Part shown: positions 21,855-31,927 of the stretch, piece by piece
Layout: each line of letters opens with the position of its first letter
How positions within the stretch are numbered: the first letter of the stretch is position 1
From: Hyphomicrobium sp.
GTDB taxonomy: Bacteria; Pseudomonadota; Alphaproteobacteria; Rhizobiales; Hyphomicrobiaceae
Assembly (NCBI RefSeq): GCF_019744875.1
Contig: NZ_JAIETU010000005.1
Coordinates: 310,001 to 374,000 of the forward strand
Direction: 5' to 3'
DNA length: 64,000 nt
Notes under the pieces: generated by a model
The model's database searches: none
Seen by the model: the letters and a program-made list of their open reading frames with translations, nothing else
Told to the model about the DNA's origin: nothing
Position numbers and translations under genes: made by a program

Positions 21855-24478
21855 GTGGCCTCCCCGTTCCCCGCCCGCGTCGCGTCCGCGATCAGCTCGG
21901 CGGCCGCATCCCGCAGAATATCCTCGCGCGTCACGCCGCCGACCGGCTCAATTCCGATTTCGAGCAGGATCGGGACAGAAAGCGGCGACACGCTCACCAA
22001 TGGTTGATGCCTGATTCGCCCACGGATGCGGGCCAGGAATTGGCCGAGCCGGACAATATCCAATAGCCCTGTTGCCGCGTCCTCCCATGCCGCTTCGAGC
22101 AAAATATGGCCGGGATCGTGGCGGCGGAGCACATTGTAAATCAGGTCCGTGGAGAAGGTGATCTGACGGCCGCTCTTCTCGAGCCCCGGATGGCGGCGCT
22201 CGATCAGCCCGGCAATGACGGCCACGGTACGAAACGTGCGGCGCATCAAGGCGCTCTCGGCCAGCCAGGATTCGAGATCGTCGCCCAGCATGTCCTGGGC
22301 GAACAGGTCCGCGAGGTCCAGCGTGCCATCCGCGATGTGCTGGCCGAGATCGCCCAGCGCCCAGACGGCAAGGCCGTAGTCGTTGGCGACAAAGCCGAGG
22401 GGACGGGCGCCCGCGCGTTCCAGGCGGCGGGTGAGCAGCATGCCGAGCGTCTGGTGCGCAAGGCGGCCCTCGAACGGATAGATGAGCATGAAATGCCGGC
22501 CGCGACGCGGAAACGTCTCGATCAGCACGTCATCCACGCCGGGAAGCTGGGAGACGCGCTGCTGGAGCGTCAGCCATTCCGCGACGGGCGTGGGCAGGCC
22601 CGACCACTGCTTCGGATCGGCCAGCATGGCGCGGACGCGCCGGGCAAGATGCGTCGACAGCGGAAACTTGCCGCCGGCGTAGCTCGGGATCATGGCGTCG
22701 GCGCCCGGCGCGCGGGTGACGTAGGCTTCGGTCTCCTCCATGCCCTCGAAGCGGAGCACCTCGCCGGCGAACACGAACGTCATGCCGGGCGACAACTGCT
22801 CGACGAAATATTCCTCCACCTCGCCAAGCACGCGCCCTCCGACCAACGGGCGTGGCGCGCCCGGCTTGCGGGAGCGACGCCGGCCAACCAGGCGCACCTT
22901 GATCATCGGCGCTTCGACGATGGTGCCCGCGTTCATGCGGTACTGGCGCGCCAGGGAGGGGTGCGAGAGACGGAGCTTGCCGTCCTCTGTGGGGCGCAGG
23001 CGGGCGAAGCGCTCGTAGGCCTTCAAGGCGTAGCCGCCGGTCGAGACGAAATCGACGACGCGATCGAAGCGGTTGCGCGTGAGCCCGGCATAGGGCGTCG
23101 CGGCGCGCACCTCGCGATACAGCGCATCCGGATCGAACGGGCCGTTGCACGCCGTGCCCATGACGTGCTGGGCGAGCACGTCGAGGGCGCCGGACCTGGA
23201 AATGGTCGTGTCCTGCTCACCGGCCTTGGCGGCATCGAGCGCGGCGCGGCACTCCAGCACCTCGAAGCGGTTGGCGGGAACGAGCAACGCGGTTGAAGGA
23301 TCGTCGAGGCGATGGTTGGCGCGGCCGATGCGCTGCGTCAGCCGCGAGGCGCCCTTCGGCGCGCCGACATTGACCACGAGATCGACGTCGCCCCAGTCGA
23401 TGCCGAGGTCGAGGGTGGAGGTGGCGACGACGGCGCGCAGGCGGCCTTCCGTCATGGCCTGCTCCACCTTCTGGCGGCGCGTCTTGTCGAGCGAGCCGTG
23501 ATGGAGCGCGATGGGGAGAGACGCCTCGTTGAGCTTCCACAGCTCCTGAAACACGAGCTCCGCCTGCATGCGCGTGTTGACGAACACCAGCGTCGTGCGG
23601 TGGGCGGCGATGGCGCGGTAGATCTCGTGCATGGCGTAGCGGGCCGAGTGGCCGCCCCAGGGCACCGGCTCCTCGATTTCCAGGATCTCGATGACCGGGG
23701 CGGCGCCGCCGCGCGCCACCACCAGGTCGGCCATCGTGCGCCGGTCGTCCGGCTGGGTTTGCGGCATGAGGTAGCTAAGGAGCTCGCTCGGGCGGGCGAC
23801 CGTCGCCGACAAGCCGATGGTCATCAGGCCGGGAGAGAGGGTGTGAAGTCGGGCCAGTCCGAGCGACAGCAGGTCGCCGCGCTTCGACGGCGCAAGGGCA
23901 TGCAGCTCGTCGAGAATGATGGTGTCGAGCGAACCGAAGACATAGGACGCGTCCGGGCTCGCCAGCATCAGGGCGATCTGCTCCGGCGTCGTCAGCAGGA
24001 TGTGGGGCGGGCGCGCGCGCTGGCGGGCGCGGCGGGCGACGCTGGTATCGCCGGAGCGGGTCTCGATGGAGACGCGCAGGCCCATTTCCGTGATGGGGGC
24101 CACGAGATTGCGGGCGATGTCCTCGGCCAGCGCCTTCAGCGGCGAGATGTAGAGCGTGTGGAGGCCGCTCCCGGCGTCGTTGGACCGGCGGCGCGGCTGC
24201 TTTTCAAGGGCGACGAGGGTGGGCAGGAAGCCCGCGAGCGTTTTGCCCGCGCCGGTGGGCGCGACCAGCAGCGTCGAGCGCCGCTCCTCGGCCTTGGCCA
24301 GCAAGGCGAGCTGATGGGCGCGCGGGCTCCATCCCCGGCGTGCAAACCAGGCGTCGAACGGGGCCGGAAGCGCCGCCTCGACGGCGCGCGGGGACGCCGC
24401 CTCGTCAGCGGGCCGCCGTGCGGCGCGCCGCCTGGGATCGGCCGATACCCGTTTTGCCTTCTCCCTTACGCCTCGCAC
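21851..24478 (-). CDS. ligase-associated Lhr-type DEXH-box helicase
   Basis: An 875-residue superfamily 2 helicase. Walker A is APTGAGKT near residue 75, the DEXH box is ILDELHAL, motif III is GLSATV, and motif VI is QRIGRANHR. After the two RecA domains follow a winged-helix and the long Lhr-specific C-terminal part. This size is shorter than Lhr of E. coli and typical of the helicase of the ligase-associated repair cluster, which unwinds DNA 3' to 5' with a preference for RNA:DNA hybrids. It is translated together with pdeM through an ATGA overlap. No DNA ligase gene is seen beside it. Confidence 0.9.
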   Translation of the reverse strand: MRGVREKAKRVSADPRRRAARRPADEAASPRAVEAALPAPFDAWFARRGWSPRAHQLALLAKAEERRSTLLVAPTGAGKTLAGFLPTLVALEKQPRRRSNDAGSGLHTLYISPLKALAEDIARNLVAPITEMGLRVSIETRSGDTSVARRARQRARPPHILLTTPEQIALMLASPDASYVFGSLDTIILDELHALAPSKRGDLLSLGLARLHTLSPGLMTIGLSATVARPSELLSYLMPQTQPDDRRTMADLVVARGGAAPVIEILEIEEPVPWGGHSARYAMHEIYRAIAAHRTTLVFVNTRMQAELVFQELWKLNEASLPIALHHGSLDKTRRQKVEQAMTEGRLRAVVATSTLDLGIDWGDVDLVVNVGAPKGASRLTQRIGRANHRLDDPSTALLVPANRFEVLECRAALDAAKAGEQDTTISRSGALDVLAQHVMGTACNGPFDPDALYREVRAATPYAGLTRNRFDRVVDFVSTGGYALKAYERFARLRPTEDGKLRLSHPSLARQYRMNAGTIVEAPMIKVRLVGRRRSRKPGAPRPLVGGRVLGEVEEYFVEQLSPGMTFVFAGEVLRFEGMEETEAYVTRAPGADAMIPSYAGGKFPLSTHLARRVRAMLADPKQWSGLPTPVAEWLTLQQRVSQLPGVDDVLIETFPRRGRHFMLIYPFEGRLAHQTLGMLLTRRLERAGARPLGFVANDYGLAVWALGDLGQHIADGTLDLADLFAQDMLGDDLESWLAESALMRRTFRTVAVIAGLIERRHPGLEKSGRQITFSTDLIYNVLRRHDPGHILLEAAWEDAATGLLDIVRLGQFLARIRGRIRHQPLVSVSPLSVPILLEIGIEPVGGVTREDILRDAAAELIADATRAGNGEAT

Positions 24479-24581
24479 GCGTCTCAGACTTCCTTCGCGG
24501 CCGGACGGCCCCTATGTTAAAGGGGCTTTGGCCGTTCGATTTTCACCGCGAGAGCTGGCCCTTCGAGCCGACCCGCAATTG

Positions 24582-24869
24582 ATGGATCCCGACTGCATGG
24601 ACCGTAACACGATTTTCGGCGGAAACCCGTTCGGGGTGCTGCTTCGCCTCGCGCTGATTTCGATCGTGGTCGGGATCGTGATGAAGGCGCTCGGCATCGA
24701 CCTCGGCAATTTCTTCCAGCGCATCAACGAGCTGTTGCGCAACATCTACGACCTCGGGTTTGGGGCTATCGAGTGGATCGTCGAGTACATGCTGCTCGGC
24801 GCGCTGGTGGTGGTGCCGATCTGGCTGATCGCGCGGCTCGCGGGCGCATCGCGGTCGAAGTCGGAGTAG
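24582..24869 (+). CDS. DUF6460 family small membrane protein
   Basis: A 95-residue protein with two hydrophobic segments: VLLRLALISIVVGIVMKALGI and YMLLGALVVVPIWLIARLAG. They flank a conserved-looking stretch NFFQRINELLRNIYDLGFGAIEWIVEY. This matches the DUF6460 family of Hyphomicrobiales, whose function is unknown. The start is uncertain: ATG 24582 or 24597; neither has a good ribosome-binding site, and the frame opens at 24528. It is divergent from the Lhr-type helicase. Confidence 0.78.
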   Translation: MDPDCMDRNTIFGGNPFGVLLRLALISIVVGIVMKALGIDLGNFFQRINELLRNIYDLGFGAIEWIVEYMLLGALVVVPIWLIARLAGASRSKSE

Positions 24870-24875
24870 GCGCGC

Positions 24876-25964
24876 CTAATCCAGCGGTCTGGCGGCCCAC
24901 TCGTCGGCGCGCGTGCCGGTGAGCTGGCCGATGGAGGCGACGCCTCGGTCGGCGCAGGCTTTGGCGAGATGGGCGTGGATGCGGGCGATCAGCCCCGGGC
25001 CCTCGTAGATCAACCCCGTATAGAGCTGCAGCAGCATTGCTCCAGCCTCGATCTTGGCGAGCGCGGCTTCGCCGCTGTCGATGCCGCCGATGCCGATCAG
25101 CGGCACCCGGCCCTCTGTCGCCCGGAACACCCGCGCGAGCATGACCGTGGCACGATGAAACAGCGGACGGCCGGACAATCCGCCCGCCTCAGCCGCCGTT
25201 TGGCCGGACACGCCGGGACGGGCGATAGTGGTATTCGAGACGGCAATGCCGTCGACGCGATGGGCCATGAGCGCGGCGGCGATCTCGGCGACGTCGCCAT
25301 CGGCGATGTCGGGCGCGAGCTTGACGACGATGGGTCGGCTCGGATGTCCTTCCGCGATCTTGGCGTCCCGCGCAGCCATGATGCGCGACAGCAGCGCCTC
25401 CAGCGCCTCGGGCGACTGGAGATCGCGCAGGCCCGGTGTGTTGGGCGACGAGATGTTGACCGTGAAATAGCTGGCGACGTCGTAGAAGGCATCGAGCCCC
25501 GCGACGTAGTCCGCGATGCGGTCGGCGCTGTCCTTGTTGGCGCCGATATTGATGCCGACGATGCCGCGGCGGGGGCGCGCGCGAAGACGCTCGAGCGCGG
25601 CCGCGTGGCCTGCGTTGTTGAAGCCGAGGCGGTTAATCACCGCGCCCTCGGACGGCAGCCTGAACACGCGCGGGGCGGGATTGCCCGGCTGCGCCTTCGG
25701 CGTGGTGGTGCCAATTTCCGCGAAACCACATCCGAGCCCCAGCACCGCATCCGGCACGCGGGCGTCCTTATCGAAACCGGCCGCGATACCTAAGGGATTT
25801 GGGAACGCCATGCCCCAGAGCGCCACCTCCAGCGAGCGGGCCGGGGCCGATGGCGGACGAGGGTAAACGCCGAGCTCAAGGCCGCGCAGCGTCAGCTCGT
25901 GCGCCACCTCCGGCTCGAAAGCGAGCAGCATGGGCCGGGCGAGATTTGAGAGCGCGTTCAGCAC
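24876..25964 (-). CDS. pyrD: quinone-dependent dihydroorotate dehydrogenase
   Basis: A 362-residue class 2 dihydroorotate dehydrogenase (pyrimidine synthesis, dihydroorotate to orotate with a membrane quinone). It shows the N-terminal helical membrane-binding part (LARPMLLAFEPEVAHELTL), PLGIAAGFDKDA, the NRLGFNNAG loop, the SSPNTPGLRDLQ active-site region with the catalytic Ser of class 2, and GIGGIDSGEAALAKIEAGA for FMN phosphate. The start chosen is GTG 25964, which gives VLNALSNLARP, the normal family N-terminus, and overlaps the DUF952 stop by seven bases. The frame stays open upstream to 26096 only because of the overlap with DUF952. Confidence 0.93.
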   Translation of the reverse strand: MLNALSNLARPMLLAFEPEVAHELTLRGLELGVYPRPPSAPARSLEVALWGMAFPNPLGIAAGFDKDARVPDAVLGLGCGFAEIGTTTPKAQPGNPAPRVFRLPSEGAVINRLGFNNAGHAAALERLRARPRRGIVGINIGANKDSADRIADYVAGLDAFYDVASYFTVNISSPNTPGLRDLQSPEALEALLSRIMAARDAKIAEGHPSRPIVVKLAPDIADGDVAEIAAALMAHRVDGIAVSNTTIARPGVSGQTAAEAGGLSGRPLFHRATVMLARVFRATEGRVPLIGIGGIDSGEAALAKIEAGAMLLQLYTGLIYEGPGLIARIHAHLAKACADRGVASIGQLTGTRADEWAARPLD

Positions 25965-26314
25965 GCCAGCATGTCCTGCGGGATGATCGGCGCGCCGTCG
26001 GGCGCGAGCGTCACCGGCTTCTCCCACAGCGCGAGCGCCGTCGGCAAGGGCGTATAGAGATGCGGGAAGAGATCGCCTCCGCGGGCGGGCTCCCAAACCA
26101 AACCGGGAAGCGCCTGCTCGTCGAACGCAACCAGCAGGATGTTCTCTCGCCCCCTATAGTACTTTTCCGCTGTCGCACGGACCTGATGCGGCGCGGATAA
26201 ATGAATGTAGCCATCGCGCGCGTCGTCGGGCGAGCCCTTGAACGCGCCGTCCCGGCACGCCTCGGCCCAGGCCTCGCGGGCTACAAGCTTGAACACGATT
26301 TTCTCTGCGCGCAT
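25958..26314 (-). CDS. DUF952 family protein
   Basis: A 118-residue cytoplasmic protein with the DUF952 pattern: KLVAREAWAEACRDGAFKGSPDDARDGYIHLSAPHQV near the start and LVWEPARGGDLFPHLYTPLP in the second half. The conserved HLS and FPHLY motifs resemble an ADP-ribosyltransferase-like fold, but no activity is established. It overlaps pyrD by seven bases and is very often found beside pyrD in alphaproteobacteria, so the two are co-expressed. Confidence 0.88.
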   Translation of the reverse strand: MRAEKIVFKLVAREAWAEACRDGAFKGSPDDARDGYIHLSAPHQVRATAEKYYRGRENILLVAFDEQALPGLVWEPARGGDLFPHLYTPLPTALALWEKPVTLAPDGAPIIPQDMLAC

Positions 26315-26677
26315 TCCGTTTCACTCTCTGCCGGCCGTCGCGTTTTGTTCGACACATGTCGATGCGCTTTCGTCGTATCGGGAATTTATATCCTCGTGCC
26401 GACGCATACGTTTCGTATACACTGAGCTCGGCTAAGCGCAATTTTCGGCGCTTCGATCGACAGCTTTTTTACGCGGTGGATTTTCAGCGCTGACGTGGGC
26501 GTGCGCTCGCCCTGCATTTTGTCTCATGCCCTGCCTCATCGCTCTGCGTTTGATTGTGGCGGCGCCCGATGCGACCGCCGGCCGGAGGATCACGACCGAA
26601 CGACACTCGAAACGACCAACACTCGAACGACCAAGCCACGATCTACCACGAGCGACCAAGCCAAGGGCGTCCCTAGC
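26315..26677. other. intergenic region with short imperfect repeats
   Basis: About 360 bases between the divergent DUF952 gene and the DUF262-DUF1524 gene. Around 26595-26660 are repeated imperfect units of the form ACGAC(CAA)CACTCGA and ACGACCAAGCC. The frame of the downstream gene stays open through this part, but the encoded low-complexity sequence does not look coding. The left part is relatively AT-rich and probably holds the promoters. Confidence 0.5.
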
Positions 26678-28303
26678 GTGCACGAACGGATTTCAGTCAG
26701 CGTTGTTACGCTCGGTACTTTGTTTTCGGAAGCTTACCAGTTCAAGCTCCCCTACTTCCAGCGCGCCTATGCGTGGCAGACCGCCGAAATCGGACGGCTG
26801 CTGACCGACATCGTGGCGGCCATGCTGCGAGACGACGGACAGCGCGGCTACTTTCTCGGCAAACTCTCGGTTGCGAAAAAAAAGGGCGAGCCGGAAACCG
26901 CCCTGGTGGACGGGCATCAGCGCGTTATGTCGCTCACGATCCTGTTTGCGGTGCTGCGCGACCTCGAAAGCGATCCCCGCCGGCAGGAGCTGTTGAGCAG
27001 CTTCATTCGCGGCGAGACGCTACGTCTCACGCCGCAGGACGCGATGGCGCTGACCTGCGAACGCTTCGTGCAGGCGCCCGGCGCGACGTCTCTCGACTTC
27101 GACGAGGATCGCGACACCCTGTCCGAGACCGAGCGCAACGTGATCGACAACCGCGATCATCTCAAGGCGGAGCTCTCGTCCAGCGACTACACACCGGAAA
27201 TGCGCCACGCGCTCGTCACCTACCTGGCCGAGAGATGCTGCGTCATCGTCTCGTCGGTCGAGGATGTCGAAGAAGCGTGGCATTTCCTCAAGACCGAGGA
27301 AGAGACGCGGGTCGATTTCAGCAAGGCGGACCGGGCGAAATTCCACCTGTTCGCCATCGCGCGGCCCGAAGAGCGCAACGAATGCCAGGCGATCTGGAGT
27401 GCGTGCGAGGCGTCGATCGGCGCCGAGGACATGCACGCCCTGCTCGGACACTTGCGGACGCTGAAAAAGCGCAAGATGAGCGGAAAGCCGATCGAAAGCG
27501 ACATCGCCGAAAGCTATGCCTTCAACAAACCCGGCGCCTGCCTTTCGTTTCTACGCAACGGCCTTCAACCGGCAGCGGAGCAGCTCGCCAATCTGCGACG
27601 GGGGGCCGACGTGACGATCCGCCCCCACACGGAGCGCCTGAGCTGGATCGACCCTCAGCTCTGGGTTCCCGCCGCGCTGCTCTGGTTGCAGCGCCCGCGC
27701 GCCGAGGCGCAGACGGCGCTGTTCTTCAAGCGCCTCGACCGGCTCGTCTGGATGATGAAGATCGCGGGCTTCGATCCGACGAAGCAGTCCAACCGGATCA
27801 TCGACCTGCTCGGCGAAATCGACAGAACCGACGATGTCGTGAAGATGCGCGCGCTCGACGTGACGGGCGCGCTGCGCACTGCCGCGCTGGCCAACCTGCG
27901 CAGCACGACGTTCGACCAGAAGCATTATTGCGGACGCGTGCTCCGGCGCATCTGTCTCAACCTCGGACAGGATCCCGGGCCGATCGAAAAGAATACGCTC
28001 ACGCTCGAGCATGTGCTGCCGCGCAGCTATTCGGCGAAAAACGGCTGGGTCGATGCGTTTCCGAACGCGAGAGCCGTCCACCAGTATTCTCACCGGCTCG
28101 GCAATCTGGCGCTGCTGTCGCCCGCCGAGAACCAGGCGGCTGCCTCGCTCGACTGGGAGAGGAAGCGGCAGATCCTCTCGCGTTCGAATTGCGTGCTATC
28201 GCGCCAGCTTGCCGACACCCCGGTCTGGTCGCCGGCACGCATCGTCGAGCGCACCGAGGAGATGATCGGCGTCCTGTGCAGCGAATGGGAGATCAAGCCC
28301 TAG
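26678..28303 (+). CDS. DUF262-DUF1524 (GmrSD-like) single-chain protein
   Basis: A 541-residue protein that joins an N-terminal DUF262 domain to a C-terminal DUF1524 domain. DUF262 features are LPYFQRAYAWQ near residue 25 and DGHQRVMSLTIL at 78-89; the usual motif is DGQQR, so Gln is replaced by His. DUF1524 has the HNH nuclease signs LEHVLPR (H445), HRLGNLALL (472-480) and N485, all present. Related proteins such as GmrSD, BrxU and SspE restrict phage with modified or unmodified DNA by nucleotide-controlled cleavage. The start is probably GTG 26678; the frame opens at 26495. It stands alone, end to end with lysS. Defence is inferred from the family. Confidence 0.82.
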   Translation: MHERISVSVVTLGTLFSEAYQFKLPYFQRAYAWQTAEIGRLLTDIVAAMLRDDGQRGYFLGKLSVAKKKGEPETALVDGHQRVMSLTILFAVLRDLESDPRRQELLSSFIRGETLRLTPQDAMALTCERFVQAPGATSLDFDEDRDTLSETERNVIDNRDHLKAELSSSDYTPEMRHALVTYLAERCCVIVSSVEDVEEAWHFLKTEEETRVDFSKADRAKFHLFAIARPEERNECQAIWSACEASIGAEDMHALLGHLRTLKKRKMSGKPIESDIAESYAFNKPGACLSFLRNGLQPAAEQLANLRRGADVTIRPHTERLSWIDPQLWVPAALLWLQRPRAEAQTALFFKRLDRLVWMMKIAGFDPTKQSNRIIDLLGEIDRTDDVVKMRALDVTGALRTAALANLRSTTFDQKHYCGRVLRRICLNLGQDPGPIEKNTLTLEHVLPRSYSAKNGWVDAFPNARAVHQYSHRLGNLALLSPAENQAAASLDWERKRQILSRSNCVLSRQLADTPVWSPARIVERTEEMIGVLCSEWEIKP

Positions 28304-28321
28304 GCTGCGCGCCGCCGTCGA

Positions 28322-29986
28322 TTACGACGCCTTTTCTTCCGCCGCAACCAGCTCGCCATTGAGGGCGGACGCGATCAGCGCACGCGTCTCGGCTACGCCA
28401 TAGAGCGCGATGAACGAGCCGAAACGCGGCCCTTTGCTTTCGCCAAGCAGGATCTCGTAGATGCTGTTGAACCAGGCATTCGAGACGCCGGGCTTTTCGG
28501 GCGTGGCGTTCTTGGCCTCGAAATCCTGATAGCGCGGCACGGCGCGGCCGACGTCGTAGATGATCGCCTGCAGGTCCTCGGCGCTCGCGCCGGATGGCGC
28601 CTTGGCGAGCGCGTCCGACAAGGCCGTGAGGGCGGCCCGTTCCACCTCGTCGGCGGCGCGATGGCGCTTCTTCGGCTTCACGAAGTCGGTGTAGTAGCGC
28701 ACAGCGTAGCCGGCGAGTTGATCGAGCAACGGCGAGGCTTCCGGGCTCGTGCCCGGGAAGTGCCGCTTGATGAAGCCCCAGAGCACGGACTTGTCCTCGG
28801 CGTTCGAAGCCGCCACCAGATTGAGCAGCAGGGCGAACGTCACCGGCAGCTCGGTTGCGGGCGGGGTGCCGCCATGGATGTGCCACACGCCGTTGTCGAG
28901 CTTGGCCTTGCCTTCCTGCCACGGATAGGCCGCGAGCAACTGCAGGTATTCGTCGACGGCGCGCGGAATGACGTCGAAATAGAGCTTCTTGGCGCTGCGG
29001 GGCTTCTGGAACATGAACAGCGCAAGGCTTTCCGGCGAGGCGTAGGTCAGCCACTCGTCGATCGTGAGGCCATTGCCCTTGGACTTCGAGATCTTCTCGC
29101 CGTTCTCATCGAGGAACAGCTCGTAGACATAGTGCTCGGGGGGCGTGCCGCCCAGAACCTGACAGATCTTGTCGTAGATCGGCGCGTTGGTCTGGTGGTC
29201 CTTGCCGAACATCTCGAAATCAACGCCCAACGCGGCCCAGCGCGCGCCGAAATCCGGCTTCCACTGCAGCTTCACGTTTCCGCCGGTGACCGGCAGCGTC
29301 ACGTCGCGGCCGTCCTCGTCGGCGAAGGTGACGGTGCCGTCCTTGGCGTTCACCTCCTTCATCGGCACGTAGAGCACGCGGCCGCTGATCGGCGAGATGG
29401 GCAGGAAGGGACTGTAGGTTGCCTGGCGCTCGGCGCCGAGGGTCGGCAGCATCACGTCCATGATCGCCTGATAGCGCTCGGCGGCGCGCAGCAGCACCTC
29501 GTCGAAGCGGCCGGACTTATAAAATTCGGTGGCGCTCGCGAACTCGTAGTCGAACCCGAAGGTATCGAGGAAGCGGCGGAGCATCGCGTTGTTGTGATGA
29601 CCGAAGCTCGGATAGTCGCCGCCGAACGGATTGGGCACCGCCGTCAGCGGCATCTGCAGGTAGGGCTCGAGCGCGGCGCGATCGGGGACGTTGTCCGGGA
29701 TCTTGCGCATGCCGTCCATGTCGTCCGAGAAGCAGAGCAGCCGCGTCTTGATCTGGCCGCCCGTCAGCGCCTCGAATGCGCGGCGAACCATCGTCGTGCG
29801 CGCGACCTCGCCGAACGTTCCGATATGCGGCAGGCCCGACGGGCCATAGCCGGTCTCGAACAGAACGGTCCCGTCGAAGCCTTTGCGCTTCTCGATGCGC
29901 TTGATCAGACGGCGCGCTTCCTCGAAGGGCCATGCCCTTGCGTCCGCCAGGGCGGAGAGGACTGAATCGCTTGCGGCGTCGGACAT
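28322..29986 (-). CDS. lysS: lysyl-tRNA synthetase, class I
   Basis: A 554-residue class I lysyl-tRNA synthetase (charges tRNA-Lys). The class I signatures are seen: the HIGH-type motif GLPHIGT near residue 53 and KISKSKG near 300. The C-terminal helical domain binds the anticodon. Most bacteria use the unrelated class II enzyme; class I is usual in Hyphomicrobiales and supports the taxonomic call. The ATG at 29986 ([10 protein letters not shown]) is chosen; a TTG at 30013 keeps the frame. It is convergent with the DUF262-DUF1524 gene, with only 18 bases between. Confidence 0.93.
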   Translation of the reverse strand: MSDAASDSVLSALADARAWPFEEARRLIKRIEKRKGFDGTVLFETGYGPSGLPHIGTFGEVARTTMVRRAFEALTGGQIKTRLLCFSDDMDGMRKIPDNVPDRAALEPYLQMPLTAVPNPFGGDYPSFGHHNNAMLRRFLDTFGFDYEFASATEFYKSGRFDEVLLRAAERYQAIMDVMLPTLGAERQATYSPFLPISPISGRVLYVPMKEVNAKDGTVTFADEDGRDVTLPVTGGNVKLQWKPDFGARWAALGVDFEMFGKDHQTNAPIYDKICQVLGGTPPEHYVYELFLDENGEKISKSKGNGLTIDEWLTYASPESLALFMFQKPRSAKKLYFDVIPRAVDEYLQLLAAYPWQEGKAKLDNGVWHIHGGTPPATELPVTFALLLNLVAASNAEDKSVLWGFIKRHFPGTSPEASPLLDQLAGYAVRYYTDFVKPKKRHRAADEVERAALTALSDALAKAPSGASAEDLQAIIYDVGRAVPRYQDFEAKNATPEKPGVSNAWFNSIYEILLGESKGPRFGSFIALYGVAETRALIASALNGELVAAEEKAS

Positions 29987-30097
29987 CGGGAAGGCCTTCG
30001 AGTTTGGCGGCAAATCAATGGAGCGCGCAACGTATGGGGCAGGGCATGGCGCGTCAATTGCGGGCGATCCGGCCGCAACATCCCGCTGGCATTTCGC

Positions 30098-31927
30098 TCA
30101 GGCGGGCGTTTGGGCGGGGCCGGCCGGGTGGCGTGGCCGGCGCGGGCGGAAGAGGCGACGCACGAGAAGCAGGACAAAGAGCATCGCCACGCCGAGACCG
30201 GCGACCACAACGGGATGCTTCTCCCAAATCAGGATCGGCGCGATCTGCCCCTCCCATGCGGCCTTCGCGTCCTCGATGATGGCGGTCGCGCCGCCGCTGC
30301 CGTCGCGCAGCAGCATGTCGACGGCCCGGGCCTGATCCCGGCTGGCCAGAACGGCGTTGCGGACGCGCGGTCCGGCCAGGTCCTGCATCTTGCCGGGCGT
30401 GGCGGCCAGCGCGGCCAGGATGCGGCCGCGCGTCTGAGGGTCGAGCCCATCGAGGTAGCGAGAGAGCGCGTCCAGCTCGGCCTGGGAGAAGCTCGCGGCC
30501 AGACGCTTGAGATCGATGGCGGGAAGCTCGAGCAGCCGGTCGCGCGCTTCGGGCGTCAGCGACGCGAGCCGCGTGATCGCGACATGATCTTCGATGGCGA
30601 GCAGCTTGCCCAACGTCGGGCGCGTGAAGCCTTGCGGGTCGGCGTGCCGATAGATCTCGTGCTCGATCACCTTGGGAAGCTGCTCGCCCGCCAAGGCCTG
30701 CCAGCCGAGCGCCGCATCGAGCGAACGCGTGTCGCGCGCAATTGTCATCGACGTTTCGGGCAGGAAGCGGACGGCCTCGTTGAGCGTGCCGTCTTCGAGC
30801 CGCTGCAGCACGCCGGCCTCGCCGCCGGAGGCCAGCACGAGGGCCACGACCTCGTCGAGGCGCGCCAACTGCTCGGGCTTCACGGTATCCAGGAACTTGC
30901 GGAATGCGTCATTCTTCGCGGCGAGTTCGAGCGCGGCCTGATGCGCCTTGCGGAACGTCTGCCAGATTTCCATGACGCGATCGGCCGACTTGGCGGCGAT
31001 CTCGTTCAGGTGCGTGCCGATCTGCTCGCCGATCGACTTCGCGATCTCGTCCTTGACCATGCCCTTCGTTGCATCTGACTTCATTTCGTCGGCAATGATG
31101 GGCAGTACGCCATTGCGCAGCTCCCAGATGTCCTTGGCAACGAGTACGAGGCCGACGCCTCCCGCGGCGACCGACACCAGCCGCGCGACGATGCTGCCGG
31201 CCAGGCGCTGGCCGAGGCGGGCGGCGATGTTGGCGAGCTGGCGGCGCACGAGCAGCAGGGCGGCGCCCGCTATGCCGTCCCTGGATTGGGAGACGACCGC
31301 GCCCGACGAGATCGGCGCGCGCCCAGCCGACGCCTTGACGCCGAAATCGTGCTCGACGTCGGCCGATACGACGCCGGTGACTGTCGAGCCGTAGCGGTCG
31401 CCGAGAAACGCCCGCAGGCATTCGAGCGAGGGCGCGATGGCGTCTGTGCTCGCAAGCTCCAGCGTGCGGCCGACATCGTTGCCCACTCCCGTGACGAGGC
31501 TTTCGATGGCGGTCTTCATCTCGTCCGAGCGATAGACGCGCTCGGCAACGGCGGTCGAGATCTCCTGGGCCTTCTCGGAATTGATGAGCGTCTGGGCAAG
31601 GCCCGCCCAGCTCGTTTCGCTGCGGACCTCTTCGATCGCCTTGTCGACGCGCTTGGCGAGAACGCCGTCCATGCCCTGGCGGCGCCACTGTGCGTCGACG
31701 AGCGCGCGATAATCTACGGTCTTGAGCCCCTCCTGCAGGGTTTTGAGGGACAGGGTCTCGATGGCGCGGCGAAACCCGGCTTCGTCGGCGGCCTGGCAGG
31801 CTTCATAGTCGGCGCGCGTCATGGGTGTGGCGGCGAACGCCGCCGGGATGACGTCTCGTGCGCCAATGGCCAATACGAGGATCGCCGTGCAGGCGGGACG
31901 CAGATACCCGGTCAACGACAACTCCAC
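30098..31927 (-). CDS. large exported or membrane-anchored protein of unknown function
   Basis: A 609-residue protein I do not recognise. From the GTG at 31927, which follows GAGGAC, it has a signal-like hydrophobic stretch (ACTAILVLAIGARDVIPAAFA). Two regions then rich in amphipathic helices flank a hydrophobic segment (IVARLVSVAAGGVGLVLVAKDIWEL), and it ends in a membrane helix (VVVAGLGVAMLFVLLLVRRLF) with an Arg/Pro-rich tail. The body is probably periplasmic and helical. It lies upstream of lysS on the same strand. The frame opens at 32023, but that part covers short GGTTGCCCC-type repeats. No enzyme motif is visible. Confidence 0.7.
   Translation of the reverse strand: MELSLTGYLRPACTAILVLAIGARDVIPAAFAATPMTRADYEACQAADEAGFRRAIETLSLKTLQEGLKTVDYRALVDAQWRRQGMDGVLAKRVDKAIEEVRSETSWAGLAQTLINSEKAQEISTAVAERVYRSDEMKTAIESLVTGVGNDVGRTLELASTDAIAPSLECLRAFLGDRYGSTVTGVVSADVEHDFGVKASAGRAPISSGAVVSQSRDGIAGAALLLVRRQLANIAARLGQRLAGSIVARLVSVAAGGVGLVLVAKDIWELRNGVLPIIADEMKSDATKGMVKDEIAKSIGEQIGTHLNEIAAKSADRVMEIWQTFRKAHQAALELAAKNDAFRKFLDTVKPEQLARLDEVVALVLASGGEAGVLQRLEDGTLNEAVRFLPETSMTIARDTRSLDAALGWQALAGEQLPKVIEHEIYRHADPQGFTRPTLGKLLAIEDHVAITRLASLTPEARDRLLELPAIDLKRLAASFSQAELDALSRYLDGLDPQTRGRILAALAATPGKMQDLAGPRVRNAVLASRDQARAVDMLLRDGSGGATAIIEDAKAAWEGQIAPILIWEKHPVVVAGLGVAMLFVLLLVRRLFRPRRPRHPAGPAQTPA

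Noticed and set aside
28293-29054. 253-codon minus-strand frame within the lysS region
   Set aside because: Same strand, other frame than lysS, which has clear class I synthetase motifs; a shadow.
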